From Amycolatopsis nivea (lineage in GTDB: Bacteria; Actinomycetota; Actinomycetes; Mycobacteriales; Pseudonocardiaceae), in NCBI RefSeq assembly GCF_004522235.1, contig NZ_SDLT01000034.1, positions 1-64,000 of the forward strand: a stretch of 64,000 nucleotides of DNA, in the 5' to 3' direction. The position numbers were made by a program, and so were the translations under genes. Each line of letters begins with the position of its first letter. Within the stretch, counting starts at the first letter, position 1. Below are positions 55,638-64,000 of this stretch, piece after piece. Below the pieces are notes generated by a model, which worked only from the letters and a program-made list of their open reading frames with translations, was not told the origin of the DNA and did no database searches.

Positions 55638-56904
55638 GAGAGTTCCCTTCGGCGGAGACCGCTGTCTTGGCTTGTTCGCGGATCGGCAGGAGCAGGAATA
55701 CCCCCAGCAACGGGCCGGCCGCCAGAACCGCGAGGGCGAGGAACAGCGAACCGGTGGCGCTGAACACCGCGCCCACCGCGACCGGCGCGAAGACGCCGCC
55801 GAGTTGCCAGGCGGTGTTGGCGAAACCGAAGGACCCGCCGACGAACCGCGGATCCGCGTACTGGGGCACGGTCGAGTTCGTGAGCACCGTATAGCCGTAG
55901 ACGCCGAGCCCGAGGAACGGAGCGAGCACGAGCAGCATCGAGTAGCTCCGGACCAGCCCGAACACCGCCAGGATGAGCGCGAAGTACCCGCTGAGCACCA
56001 TCAGATGCGTCTTGCGGGTGCCGCGGACGCGGTCGGACAGGAAGCCGACCAGCGGTTTGACCCCGATGGCCGTGGTGCTGACGACGACCATCACCAGCGC
56101 CGCCTTCCCGGCGGACAGGCCGAGCGCCTTGACCATCAGCGAGTTGCCCCAGGCCAGGAACCCGAGGGTGGCCCATTGCATGCCGAGGCCGGCCGCCGCG
56201 AGCGACACCAGGTTGCGATTGGCGAACATCGCGCGCAGACCGAGCTTGCCGCCGCCCGGGGCCGGGGGTTCGCCGGCGGGTTCGACCGGGGACGGCGGGT
56301 TGTTGCGCAGGAGGGCCCAGCACACCGCGCCGACGGCGACGGTCAGCGCGCCGAGGAGGTAGTAGACGCCGTTCCAGTGCAGGGCCGTCAGCAATTCCGG
56401 GATGGAGGCGTTCGCGATCACCCCGCCCAGCGCGGTCGACGTGATGTACAGGCCGAACGCGGTGCCGCGCTCGCGGGGCGGGAACCAGCGGCTGATCAGC
56501 TTGGTGAAGGACGCGACGTCGGCGCCGCTGACCAGCCCGATGAGGATCTGGATCGCGATTCCCACGCCGACGTTCTTGACGCTGCCGAACGCGAAGGTCA
56601 GCATTCCCGCGGTCACCAAGGAGATCCCGGCTGCCATCCGGCCGCCGATCAGGTCGGCGACGATGCCGCCGGGGATGTTGGTGACGACGTAGCCGATGGA
56701 CAGCGCCGTGGCGAAGATCCCGAGCTGGGCCACGGAAAGCCCGAGGGAATGCGAAGCGTCGACGGCGACCACCGACCACGCGGTGCGGTTGATGTAGATG
56801 AGGGTGAAAGCCAGCCAGCAGCTGGCCAAGATCACCCAGCGGTAGCGGGAAACGGCCGGGTGCTCGGGCAGGGCTGTGCCTGCGGACGGTTCCGCGGTGT
56901 CCAT
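55618..56904 (-). CDS. MFS anion:cation symporter (ACS family)
   Basis: A 428-residue, 12-helix transporter of the family that imports organic anions such as galactonate, phthalate or hydroxyphenylacetate. Marks are LIYINRTAWSVVAVDASHSLGLS in helix 1, GYVVTNIPGGIVADLIGGR in helix 2, and ISRWFPPRERGTAFGLY before helix 4. ATG at 56904 has AAGGAGG 7 bases upstream; the longer frame has no such site. It probably imports the substrate broken down by its operon neighbours. Confidence 0.86.
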   Translation of the reverse strand: MDTAEPSAGTALPEHPAVSRYRWVILASCWLAFTLIYINRTAWSVVAVDASHSLGLSVAQLGIFATALSIGYVVTNIPGGIVADLIGGRMAAGISLVTAGMLTFAFGSVKNVGVGIAIQILIGLVSGADVASFTKLISRWFPPRERGTAFGLYITSTALGGVIANASIPELLTALHWNGVYYLLGALTVAVGAVCWALLRNNPPSPVEPAGEPPAPGGGKLGLRAMFANRNLVSLAAAGLGMQWATLGFLAWGNSLMVKALGLSAGKAALVMVVVSTTAIGVKPLVGFLSDRVRGTRKTHLMVLSGYFALILAVFGLVRSYSMLLVLAPFLGLGVYGYTVLTNSTVPQYADPRFVGGSFGFANTAWQLGGVFAPVAVGAVFSATGSLFLALAVLAAGPLLGVFLLLPIREQAKTAVSAEGNSLVHTRH

Positions 56905-56936
56905 GCGAGGACCTCCTTGTCCTGGATGGTGAGGTG

Positions 56937-57782
56937 TCAGTGCAGCAAGCCCCACTCGCGGAGCTGTGCCGCGTTGTGGCGCAAGGCGGCGCGTGGGGCA
57001 CGGTCGAGGCTCATGTCCTCCACGGACACCCAGCCGCGGTAGCCGTGCTCGTGAAGGAGTCCCAGGACGTGCGGGACGTCGATCTCACCGTCTTCGAGCG
57101 GCGTCCACCCCGGCCGCCATGCCCCGCCCGGCGACCGGAAGTGCGCGGCGTTCTTCAGATGCACGTGCCCGAGGTGGTCGCCGAGCAGGTCGAGCGCGAT
57201 TTCGTGCGCCTCGTAGCCTTCGAAGACGAAATTCCCGACGTCGTAGATGACGCCGACGTGCGCCGGGTCGAACCGCGCGACCACCCGGTGCGCCAAAGAC
57301 GCGCTGGAGCAGATGGTGTTGTGGTGGATCTCCAGCAACGCCCGGACGCCGGTTTCCTTCGCCGTGGCCTCGACGTCGGCGAAGAACGCGACTGTTTCTC
57401 CATAGAGGACGGAATACGATTTGTTCGTGCGGGAGATTCTCGGTGCCTGCAAGCGGATCTGTCCGGTGCCGGCGGCCGTGGCCATGTCGCAGGCCAGCCG
57501 GAGCGTGGCGGTGTCGCCGACTTCGACGTAGGGCGCCAGTCCGACCACTTCGAGCCCCGCCGCGCGAGTTTCCGCCGCCACGCTCTTCGCCGCCGCGACG
57601 TCGAGCGGGAGGGTGGACCGGTGGTCCACGAGGAACGGGTGCGCGGGCGGCGAATCCGGGATGCTGCCGGGACGCGGCTCGACGCGCCATTCGACACCGC
57701 CGAACCCGGCCGCGGCGATTTCGGCGATCGATTCGCCGATGTCCAGGGTGGGCAACGAGATCGTCGCGACGCTGAACCTCAT
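56937..57782 (-). CDS. Sugar-phosphate isomerase/epimerase-like TIM barrel
   Basis: A 281-residue AP-endonuclease-2-type barrel like inosose dehydratases and sugar epimerases. FSVATISLPTLDIGESIAEIAAAGFGGVEWRV opens the barrel. Metal ligands are likely Glu in LLEIHHNT, Asp in VIYDVGNF, His in HVHLKN, and Glu in VSVEDMS. ATG at 57782 overlaps the SDR stop (ATGA). With the SDR it could oxidise and then isomerise or dehydrate a polyol or sugar acid. The substrate is not known. Confidence 0.85.
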   Translation of the reverse strand: MRFSVATISLPTLDIGESIAEIAAAGFGGVEWRVEPRPGSIPDSPPAHPFLVDHRSTLPLDVAAAKSVAAETRAAGLEVVGLAPYVEVGDTATLRLACDMATAAGTGQIRLQAPRISRTNKSYSVLYGETVAFFADVEATAKETGVRALLEIHHNTICSSASLAHRVVARFDPAHVGVIYDVGNFVFEGYEAHEIALDLLGDHLGHVHLKNAAHFRSPGGAWRPGWTPLEDGEIDVPHVLGLLHEHGYRGWVSVEDMSLDRAPRAALRHNAAQLREWGLLH

Positions 57783-58579
57783 CGCCGCGAAGAGCGCTCG
57801 ACGGCGAGCGGCGTCCGGGGGAGCGGGGCGAGCTGGGCGCCGCCGCAGACGTGCAGGACTTCGCCGGTGATGAAGGACGCGGCGGGCGAGGCGAGGAACG
57901 CGACGGCGTTCGCGACATCGCGGGGTTCGGCCATGCGCGGGAGCGGGGTGATCGCCTGGTATTGCTCCAGCAGACGCCGCATTTGCTCCTCGTCGCGGTC
58001 GTAGCCGGTGAAGTCCGATTCGATGAAGCTGGGCGCTACGGCGTTGGCGGTGACGCGGTATTTCGCCAGTTCGGTGGCGAACGAGCGGGTCATGCCGACG
58101 AGACCGGCCTTCATCGTCGTGTAGGCCACCGGGCCGCCGGAAACCCAGTTCCGCGAGGCGATGTTGACGATCGCGCCGCCGTTTTGCGCCTTGAAGAAAC
58201 CGAGCGCGCGGCTCACCAGGATCGCCGGCGCGCGCAGGTTCACGCCGCTCATCAGGTCCCAGTCGTCCGGGGCGAGTTCGGACAGGGTCGACCGGCGGTT
58301 CACCGCGGCGTTGTTGACGACGATGTCGATCCGGCCGAACCGGGCGCCAGTCTCGTCCACCAGCGACTCGATCGCCTCGACGGACCCGAGGTCGGCGGCG
58401 ATGTCGACGGCGGGAGCGGCGAACCGCTCGCGGAACCCCGCGACGGTCGCGGCTGCCGCTTCCTTGTTCACGTCCGCCACCACGACGGCGACGCCGTCCT
58501 CGAGGAGCCGCGCGGCGATGGCGCTCCCCAGTTTTCCGGCCCCGCCGGTGACGATGGCGACGCGTTGCGGCTCGGTCAT
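57779..58579 (-). CDS. SDR-family oxidoreductase
   Basis: A 266-residue classical short-chain dehydrogenase. Cofactor loop TGGAGKLGSAIA, with Asp in VVVADVN favouring NAD over NADP, and NNAAVN in strand 4. The catalytic set is Ser in NIASRNW, Tyr and Lys in YTTMK. ATG at 58579 (MTEPQR) follows GAAAGGAAAGAAGAG. It is second in a five-gene operon and overlaps the TIM-barrel gene by four bases. Confidence 0.9.
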   Translation of the reverse strand: MTEPQRVAIVTGGAGKLGSAIAARLLEDGVAVVVADVNKEAAAATVAGFRERFAAPAVDIAADLGSVEAIESLVDETGARFGRIDIVVNNAAVNRRSTLSELAPDDWDLMSGVNLRAPAILVSRALGFFKAQNGGAIVNIASRNWVSGGPVAYTTMKAGLVGMTRSFATELAKYRVTANAVAPSFIESDFTGYDRDEEQMRRLLEQYQAITPLPRMAEPRDVANAVAFLASPAASFITGEVLHVCGGAQLAPLPRTPLAVERSSRR

Positions 58580-58617
58580 TCTCTTCTTTCCTTTCAGCGC
58601 AAGAAAAAAGAACTCGG

Positions 58618-59370
58618 TCAGCGGATCCAGTCCGCGATGGCGGCCACGACCTCGCCGGGGTGCTCGTGGTGGGTCCAATGGCCGCCGGGAAGCACGTGGA
58701 TCCGGGCGGCAGGAAGGATTTCCCGGGCGAGAGCGGCACGTTCTTCGTTCCGGTAGAACGCCAGGACCGGAACGGGGAACCCGGCGAAGAACCCGGCGGT
58801 CTCGGTCTGGAAATGCAGGGCCTCCGGCGCGAAGGCGAAGTCGGCGAACAGATCGCGGATCGCTTCCGGCGTGGCCGAGACCAGCCCGCCGACGCCCGGC
58901 AACGGGCTGGGCCCGGACTTCAGGAAATGCTCGGCCGCGACGGCGACGGGATCCTCCCGCCGGAGCCGCCCGGCCAGCGCCTCGATCCGGGCGCGGTCGT
59001 CGTCGGGGAGCCCGAACGCCGGATCGACGACGACCAGACCGGCGACGAGTTCCGGCTCCCGCCGGGCGAGGAAGGCGGCCGCCTCGCTGCCCGCGGAGTG
59101 CCCGACCAGCACGACGCGAGCGAGTCCGAGCCGCTCGAGCACGGCCCGGACGTCGGCTGCGACATCCGGAAGCCGCATGCCCTCGCCCGGCCGGGACTCG
59201 CCGTGCCCGCGCAGGTCGACGGCCACGACCGGAGCGAAGGCACGGAGACCGTCGAGGATCGGAGCCCAGTCCGAACGGGACCGGGCCCAGCCGTGCACGA
59301 GCACGAAGGAGAACGGCGCGGCGCCACCGGAAAACCGCTCGAAAGCCAGCTCGACGATCTTTGCGCTCAT
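58618..59370 (-). CDS. Alpha/beta hydrolase, first gene of the catabolic operon
   Basis: A 250-residue alpha/beta hydrolase. Oxyanion strand FVLVHGWARSRSDW, nucleophile Ser in GHSAGS, and terminal His in LPGGHWTHHEHP. The catalytic Asp is probably in VVVDPAF or the later strand. It would split an ester, lactone or C-C bond at the entry of the pathway. ATG at 59370 follows GGAGGACC. It is divergent from a LysR gene across 109 bases. Confidence 0.87.
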   Translation of the reverse strand: MSAKIVELAFERFSGGAAPFSFVLVHGWARSRSDWAPILDGLRAFAPVVAVDLRGHGESRPGEGMRLPDVAADVRAVLERLGLARVVLVGHSAGSEAAAFLARREPELVAGLVVVDPAFGLPDDDRARIEALAGRLRREDPVAVAAEHFLKSGPSPLPGVGGLVSATPEAIRDLFADFAFAPEALHFQTETAGFFAGFPVPVLAFYRNEERAALAREILPAARIHVLPGGHWTHHEHPGEVVAAIADWIR

Positions 59371-59421
59371 GGGGTCCTCCGGGGAGTGTCTTCGGTCCTC
59401 AGATCGTCAGCGGCCGCCGGT

Positions 59422-59434
59422 TATTTAGCAAATA
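59422..59434. promoter_or_regulatory. LysR-type operator between the catabolic operon and lysR
   Basis: TATTT-AGC-AAATA is a perfect AT-rich inverted repeat in a GC-rich divergent region, 46 bases from the LysR start. It fits the T-N11-A LysR box (TATTTAGCAAATA). Confidence 0.65.
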
Positions 59435-59479
59435 CCTGTTATTGGCCATCCTCATGCTCCGGAGGCATAGCATGTCCCC

Positions 59480-60385
59480 ATGCTTGAGTTGCGTCAGCTC
59501 GACTACTTCCGCGCGGTGGCCGAATACGGCTCGATCTCGCGCGCCGCGGCCGCACTGCACCTCACTCAGCCCACGCTGAGCAGGCAGATCGCCCAGCTGG
59601 AGAAGAACCTCGGGCACCAGTTGCTGCGGCGCACGCCGGCTGGCACCACGCTGACCGTCGCGGGGGAAGGCCTGCGCGCGCACCTGCTGTCGATCTTCGA
59701 ACTCGTCGACCGGGTCCCGGAAGTCCTCCAGACCGCCTCGGCCGGCGGGCGCCTCGTGCATCTCGGAGTGCCCTCGGGAGTTCCGCACGGCTGGATCGAG
59801 GACTACCTGGCGTCGGTCGCCGCCGAGGCGCCGGAGGTCCGGTTCGCCATCGTCGAGGCCACCAGCGAGGAACAGCGGCGGATGCTCAACAACGGACTGC
59901 TCGATCTGAGCTTGATGCACACCGAACCGCCCGAACTCCACGCGGAATTGCTGTTCCGGCAACGACTCGGCTGCGTCTTCCGCGAGGACGCGCTCCCGGC
60001 CGGCCGAACCGAAATCGACGTCACGGACCTCGCCGGCCTGCGCGTCATGGCGCATTCCTCCAAGGGCGAGGAAATCAGCCTCCGCACCGCCGCCGCGACC
60101 ACCCGGACCGAAGTCGACTGGCTGTTTCGCGCCTTCTCCGAACACAGCGAACTGATCGCCACGAGTTCCCGCGTGGACGCGGTCCTCATCGGCAATGCCT
60201 CGGCGCGCAAATGGTTTCCCGGCTGGACCTGGGTCCCGCTCAGCGAACACCGGCCCGAACACTGGATGCGCACCTGGGCCGCCTGGGCCGGCACGGACCC
60301 GAAATACGGCGACCTGCTCCTGCACTGCCTGCGGGAAACCGCGCGGAAATACCGAGCCGACCCCACTTACCGCGCGCAGCCGTGA
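59480..60385 (+). CDS. LysR-family activator of the catabolic operon
   Basis: A 301-residue LysR protein. The N-terminal helix-turn-helix is LRQLDYFRAVAEYGSISRAAAALHLTQPTLSRQIAQLEKNLG. The C-terminal periplasmic-binding-like domain (about 95-300) senses the inducer. It is divergent from the hydrolase operon with a palindromic LysR box between. GGAGG is 14 bases before the ATG. A pathway intermediate is the likely co-inducer. Confidence 0.9.
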   Translation: MLELRQLDYFRAVAEYGSISRAAAALHLTQPTLSRQIAQLEKNLGHQLLRRTPAGTTLTVAGEGLRAHLLSIFELVDRVPEVLQTASAGGRLVHLGVPSGVPHGWIEDYLASVAAEAPEVRFAIVEATSEEQRRMLNNGLLDLSLMHTEPPELHAELLFRQRLGCVFREDALPAGRTEIDVTDLAGLRVMAHSSKGEEISLRTAAATTRTEVDWLFRAFSEHSELIATSSRVDAVLIGNASARKWFPGWTWVPLSEHRPEHWMRTWAAWAGTDPKYGDLLLHCLRETARKYRADPTYRAQP

Positions 60386-60387
60386 GT

Positions 60388-61791
60388 TCAGCAGATCGCC
60401 GAGCCGGTCCGGGCCGGTGCTTTTCGAGCCGCGCGGCCCGCCAGTCCGAAAGCGAAGGCGGCGGCCAACGCGAACACCGCGGCCTCGTAGGTCATCGCGT
60501 GCCACAACGCCTGGCCGGGGTTCCCGGCGGACGTCGCGTAGGCGATGCCCGCGAACGTGACGCCGAGGGTTCCGCCCAATTGCTGTGCCGTCGGGAGCAG
60601 ACCCGAGACCGAGGTCGCGGCTTCGGGGCGGACTCTGGCGATGATCTGGGTGAACGCCGAAGCGGTGAACACGCCGAACCCGATGCCGCCGAGGCACAGC
60701 ACGAGCCAGTACAGCCACCGCAGGGCCGGGTCGCCGATGGTCGCCGGGACGACCAGCGACACCGATCCCATGGCCAGGGAGGACGACGCCAGAGCCCACG
60801 GGCCGAAGCGCCGGCCCAGCCTCTTCGCGATCCCGCTCCCGGCCAGTGCCCCGACGGCGTACGGGGTGATGCCGAACCCGGTCTGAAGCGGACTCCAGCC
60901 CTGCCCGCCTTGCAGATGCATCGACAGCAACAGCGTGAAGGACGGCACTCCGGCGTTGAACACCAGGACGATGCCCAGCCCCCATCGCGTCGCCGGTTCG
61001 GCCCATGCGGACGGATGGACGAGCGGTTCCGCCGCCCTGCGCTGGGAAATCGCGAAACCGGCCAGCAGCGCCGCGGCCAGCGCCAGGCTCAGCCACGTCC
61101 ACCACGGCCAACCGGCGTCCCGCCCCGTCGTCAGGGGAAAGACCAGCAGGGCCAAGCCGAACAGGCTCAGCGCCGCCCCGGTCCGGTCGACGCGTGCCGC
61201 CGTGCGTTCGCGGTGATCCGGCGGCAGCGCGGGGGAGAGCGCGAGGGCGGCGATGCCGACGGGAACGGTCAGCAGCATCGCCGCCCGCCAGCCGAGTCCG
61301 AGCGGGTCGAGCTGGATGAGCACGCCGCCGAGCACCGGGCCCGCGAGCGAAGCGGCCGCCATGGTCGCGCCGAACGCGCTCAACGCGGTGGCACGACGGC
61401 CCGGGGCCACCGCGGACTGGATGATCGACAGAATCTGCGGCGCCATCAGCCCGCTGCCGAAACCCTGCAGCAGACGCCCGGCGATCAGCACCCACGCTTC
61501 GGGCGCGGCGGCCGCACCGACCGAGGCGAGAGTGAACAGCGCCATCCCGGCGACGAACATCCTCCGGTAGCCGTAGTTGTCGCCCAGCCGCGCGGAAACG
61601 ATCAGCGAGCAGGCGTAGGCGAGGGTGTAGGCGGCGAGAACCAGTTGGCTCTCGCCTGCCCCGGCGCCCAGATCTCGCTGGACGTCGACCACGCCCACCT
61701 GCATGACCGTGACGCTGAACAGCTGCACGAAAGTGCCGGACAGGATGATCGGCAGGAGAAGCCGCCGGGAGGGGGACCGCGTCGTGGTCAT
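60388..61791 (-). CDS. DHA2-family MFS exporter
   Basis: A 467-residue drug-exporter-type transporter with about 14 helices. LIVSARLGDNYGYRRMFVAGMALF carries the 2/3-loop motif, GRLLQGFGSGLMAPQILSIIQ the helix 4 motif, and GATMAAASLAGPVLGGVLIQL the antiporter motif. ATG at 61791 overlaps the upstream hydrolase stop (ATGA), so the two are coupled. Its stop lies 2 bases from the convergent LysR gene. Cargo unknown. Confidence 0.87.
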   Translation of the reverse strand: MTTTRSPSRRLLLPIILSGTFVQLFSVTVMQVGVVDVQRDLGAGAGESQLVLAAYTLAYACSLIVSARLGDNYGYRRMFVAGMALFTLASVGAAAAPEAWVLIAGRLLQGFGSGLMAPQILSIIQSAVAPGRRATALSAFGATMAAASLAGPVLGGVLIQLDPLGLGWRAAMLLTVPVGIAALALSPALPPDHRERTAARVDRTGAALSLFGLALLVFPLTTGRDAGWPWWTWLSLALAAALLAGFAISQRRAAEPLVHPSAWAEPATRWGLGIVLVFNAGVPSFTLLLSMHLQGGQGWSPLQTGFGITPYAVGALAGSGIAKRLGRRFGPWALASSSLAMGSVSLVVPATIGDPALRWLYWLVLCLGGIGFGVFTASAFTQIIARVRPEAATSVSGLLPTAQQLGGTLGVTFAGIAYATSAGNPGQALWHAMTYEAAVFALAAAFAFGLAGRAARKAPARTGSAIC

Positions 61792-62657
61792 CGGGCGGAC
61801 CGCTGCAGCGCGATGGCGGCGAACAGCGTCGCCAGCTCCTCCGGCCGGATCACGAACGGCGAATGGCCGCCCGGCAGGGAATGCACCTGGAACGGATTGT
61901 CCGGCGTCACCTGGTCGGCCTCGGCGATCATCAGATCCTGGGTCACCGGCGGCAGCGCGAGGTCGCCGGTCAACCGGAGGTAGGAGCGCGGGAGCCGTCC
62001 CCAGCGCTCCGCCGAGAGCGGAACTGGTGTGCCGTAGTGCGATAGCGGGTGATCCGGGTGCAGGAACTGCCGCCACGAGTCCGGGGCGTCCGCGGGCAGG
62101 TCGTTTAGGAACGCGCGCCGGATGACGTCAGTGACCGCCGGGTCGGGAGAAAGCGGATTGATCCGGATCGCGCCCAGTTCGGCCGGGTCGCCGACCGGCG
62201 GAATCTGGACGGCGCCGGCGTTCTCCTCGGCTTCGATGTAGTCGGAGAACCGCGGCCGGCCCGCGGGCACGAACGCGGACAGGTACACGAGGCGGTCGAC
62301 CAGTTCGGGTGCCTGCTCCGCGGCGGCCGACACTACGGAACCCGCGGCGCTGTGCGCGACCAGCAGCACATTCCGGTAGCGGGTGCGGGCGCTGACCAGC
62401 GCTTCGAGCACGACGTCGGTGCTGTCCTGCAAGGTGAGGTCGCTCAGCGCCGACTTCTCGGCCGCGAGCCCCGGCTGGCCGGGCCGGAAGTACCCGCTGG
62501 GGACGGGCGCGCCGAGCCCGCTGCCGGGCAGGTCGACGGCGATGCTGGCAAGGCCGTGGCGGCTGAGCGCGCGCTGGGTCGAGCTCCAGTGCAGGGCGGC
62601 GTGCCAGGCGCCGTGGACGAGCAGCAGGACGGTCTCGGACGAGGACGGACGGGTCAT
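61788..62657 (-). CDS. Alpha/beta hydrolase, esterase-like
   Basis: A 289-residue hydrolase of the pyrethroid-hydrolase/salicylate-esterase-like group. VLLLVHGAWHAALHW is the oxyanion strand, the Ser is in VAHSAAGS, and the His in SLPGGHSPFVIRPEEL. It is coupled to the DHA2 exporter and divergent from a LysR gene. The set looks like an inducible detoxification unit: hydrolysis of a compound plus efflux. Confidence 0.85.
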   Translation of the reverse strand: MTRPSSSETVLLLVHGAWHAALHWSSTQRALSRHGLASIAVDLPGSGLGAPVPSGYFRPGQPGLAAEKSALSDLTLQDSTDVVLEALVSARTRYRNVLLVAHSAAGSVVSAAAEQAPELVDRLVYLSAFVPAGRPRFSDYIEAEENAGAVQIPPVGDPAELGAIRINPLSPDPAVTDVIRRAFLNDLPADAPDSWRQFLHPDHPLSHYGTPVPLSAERWGRLPRSYLRLTGDLALPPVTQDLMIAEADQVTPDNPFQVHSLPGGHSPFVIRPEELATLFAAIALQRSAR

Positions 62658-62775
62658 TCCAGGGCCCTTCGCAAGGGTTGATCACGGACCGCACCAGGTC
62701 ACCGCAGCTCTGCCCCGTTATCCACGTTCATATCTGACAGGAGCCTTCGTCATACTTTCCGCGTATCGTGGCCGC

Positions 62776-63711
62776 GTGGAAGCCCGTCATCTTCGCTACG
62801 CTCTGGCGCTCGCCGAGCACCAGCATTTCGGCCGCGCCGCGGCGTCGCTGGGCATCGCCCAGCCGCCGCTGTCGACCCAGATCGCCGCGCTCGAACGCGA
62901 GGTCGGCGAGCGGCTGTTCGACCGCACCCCGCGCGGCGTTTTCCCCACCGCCGCGGGCAATGCCTTCCTTGCCAGGGCGGACAGCGCGCTCGCCGAGATG
63001 AGACTCGCGCGGGTCGAGGCGGGCCGGGCCGCGCGCGGGGAGACCGGGCGGTTGCGGCTCGGGTTCATCGGGTCCGCGCTGCTCGACCCGCTGCCGGGCG
63101 TGCTCGGCCGGTTCCGGCGGGCCCGTCCGGATGTCCGGATGGTCCTCCAGGAACTGGACACGCCGACCGCGTCCGCGGCCCTGCTCGCCGGCGAACTGGA
63201 TGTCGCGGTGGGGCGCGGCGGCCCTCGCGGAGCCGGGGCGGAGGACCTGGTGACGGTGCCCATCGGCGCGGATCATCTGGTCGCCGTGGTCTCGTCGGCG
63301 CACCCCTTCGCCGGGCAGCGGTCCGTCGAGGCCGGGCAGCTGGCGCGCGAGCCGCTCGTGGTCAGCGCGGACGCCGCCGGCTCTTACCTGCGACCGTTGT
63401 TCGAGCACGATCCCGCCGCCCTCGACGGGGCCGCGCTGGCGCGCGACGTCCACACGATCGCCGGGCTCGCCGCCTGCGGCGCGGGGGTCGGGCTCGGCCC
63501 GAACCGGATGCGCCTGATCGCTCGCGACGACATCCGGTTCTGCGACGTCGAGCCCCGCTTCCGGCTGCCGGATTTGCAGATGTCCTTCCGGGCCGCCGAT
63601 TCCTCGCCGGTTCTCGCGGCGTTCCTCGCCGTGGTGCGGCAGAACTGCGCGGAGGTCGGCTCCCGGCTGGACGACCTGCTCGCCCGCCATCCGGCGCTGG
63701 GCGCCTCCTGA
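62776..63711 (+). CDS. LysR-family regulator
   Basis: A 311-residue LysR protein. The helix-turn-helix is HFGRAAASLGIAQPPLSTQI near residues 18-37, and the effector domain includes GRLRLGFIGSALLDPLPGVL. GTG at 62776 (VEARHLRYALALAEHQ) is the family-typical start. It is divergent from the hydrolase/exporter pair across 118 bases and is the likely regulator of that pair, and perhaps of the hydrolase gene that follows. Confidence 0.9.
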   Translation: MEARHLRYALALAEHQHFGRAAASLGIAQPPLSTQIAALEREVGERLFDRTPRGVFPTAAGNAFLARADSALAEMRLARVEAGRAARGETGRLRLGFIGSALLDPLPGVLGRFRRARPDVRMVLQELDTPTASAALLAGELDVAVGRGGPRGAGAEDLVTVPIGADHLVAVVSSAHPFAGQRSVEAGQLAREPLVVSADAAGSYLRPLFEHDPAALDGAALARDVHTIAGLAACGAGVGLGPNRMRLIARDDIRFCDVEPRFRLPDLQMSFRAADSSPVLAAFLAVVRQNCAEVGSRLDDLLARHPALGAS

Positions 63712-63714
63712 CCG

Positions 63715-63735
63715 TCGCGTCCACTGTGGACGCGA
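63715..63735 (+). terminator. 21-base perfect palindrome after lysR
   Basis: TCGCGTCCAC-T-GTGGACGCGA is symmetric about one base, 3 bases after the LysR stop. It could form a short terminator hairpin. It is the longest example of the palindrome that recurs in the window. Confidence 0.5.
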
Positions 63736-63762
63736 GAAAACTCAACGACCGCAAGGAGAACT

Positions 63763-64000
63763 ATGCCGCGGGACACGCTCGAATCGGTGCGCCTCGACGA
63801 CGTGGAACTGGCTTACCGCGTCGAAGGCGACGGGCCGGAGCTGGTCGTCCTGGTGCACGGGTGGCCGCAGACGAACGCGTGCTGGCGGCACGTGATCGAG
63901 CCGCTCAGCCAGGGACGCACCGTCGTCGCCCCGGATCTGCGCGGTTACGGCGCTTCGGGCCTCGCCCGGTCCGGGGACTACAGCAAACGGGCCGCCGCCG
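63763..64000 (+). CDS. Alpha/beta hydrolase, epoxide-hydrolase-like, 3'-truncated by window
   Basis: The first 79 residues of a hydrolase: MPRDTLESVRLDDVELAYRV, then the oxyanion motif LVHGWPQTNACWRHV, and VVAPDLRGYGASGLA. HGWPQ followed by the DLRGYG turn is typical of epoxide hydrolases and haloalkane dehalogenases. The nucleophile lies beyond the window. ATG at 63763 has AAGGAG 4 bases upstream. It is 51 bases after the LysR gene on the same strand. Confidence 0.8.
   Translation, partial: MPRDTLESVRLDDVELAYRVEGDGPELVVLVHGWPQTNACWRHVIEPLSQGRTVVAPDLRGYGASGLARSGDYSKRAAA

Overview
This window is chromosomal DNA of a high-GC actinomycete, most likely Amycolatopsis or a close relative in the Pseudonocardiaceae. 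That placement is an inference. It rests on strong third-position GC bias, many GTG starts, F420-type and actinobacterial families (DUF5313, DnaE1, LigC with Prim-PolC, OhrR-like MarR), and short dispersed repeats that I associate with Amycolatopsis from memory. I see no rRNA, tRNA, CRISPR array, insertion sequence or prophage. About 50 protein genes are supported. Most of the other long open frames are antisense or frame-shifted shadows caused by GC bias.

Layout. 1-3.9 kb: a truncated GT87 membrane glycosyltransferase, a DUF998 membrane protein, a DnaJ-NERD fusion and a tandem GNAT duplication. 4.1-9.35 kb: a three-gene translationally coupled cassette of APC permease, secreted GH2 exo-glucosaminidase-like enzyme and ROK sugar kinase, preceded by a palindromic operator and closed by a hairpin terminator. 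It reads as an amino-sugar (chitosan oligosaccharide) uptake unit. 9.4-10.1 kb: a degenerate repeat array without genes. 10.5-17.9 kb: FMN reductase, DrrAB-type ABC exporter, a large STAND ATPase regulator and a cytochrome P450. 17.9-18.6 kb: a second, unrelated degenerate repeat array. 18.6-29.2 kb: AlkB-like dioxygenase, ArsR-type regulator diverging from a secreted protein, methyltransferase, pseudouridine synthase, DUF5313, OhrR-like MarR with an F420-type oxidoreductase, a DHA2 exporter, a DUF1015 protein, and the LigC/Prim-PolC repair pair.

29.2-29.6 kb: a nest of short repeats and a perfect 24-bp inverted repeat. 29.6-38.7 kb: a small hypothetical, a COG0523 GTPase, two convergent paralogous NDK-domain fusion proteins (the least explained genes here), a YqcI/YcgG protein, an MFS transporter with a 22-codon upstream ORF, a flavodoxin, a TetR/NTF2-like divergent pair with two operators, and another MFS transporter. 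38.8-43.9 kb: a PadR regulator with a very unusual His-Pro-Gly repeat tail at its N-terminus behind a 51-bp palindrome, then the replicative polymerase DnaE. 43.9-49.4 kb: a single-chain 1820-residue biotin carboxylase convergent with dnaE.

49.8-54.8 kb: a sugar ABC importer (RbsA/RbsC/RbsB type) with a fucose/arabinose-isomerase-family enzyme. 55.0-60.4 kb: a five-gene catabolic-type operon (alpha/beta hydrolase, SDR, TIM-barrel isomerase, MFS, NTF2-like) divergent from a LysR. 60.4-64 kb: a DHA2 exporter coupled to a hydrolase, a divergent LysR, and the start of an epoxide-hydrolase-like gene cut by the window end. A palindrome centred on TCCACWGTGGA recurs across the window in genes and between genes. 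In coding sequence it is always read in the same frame.
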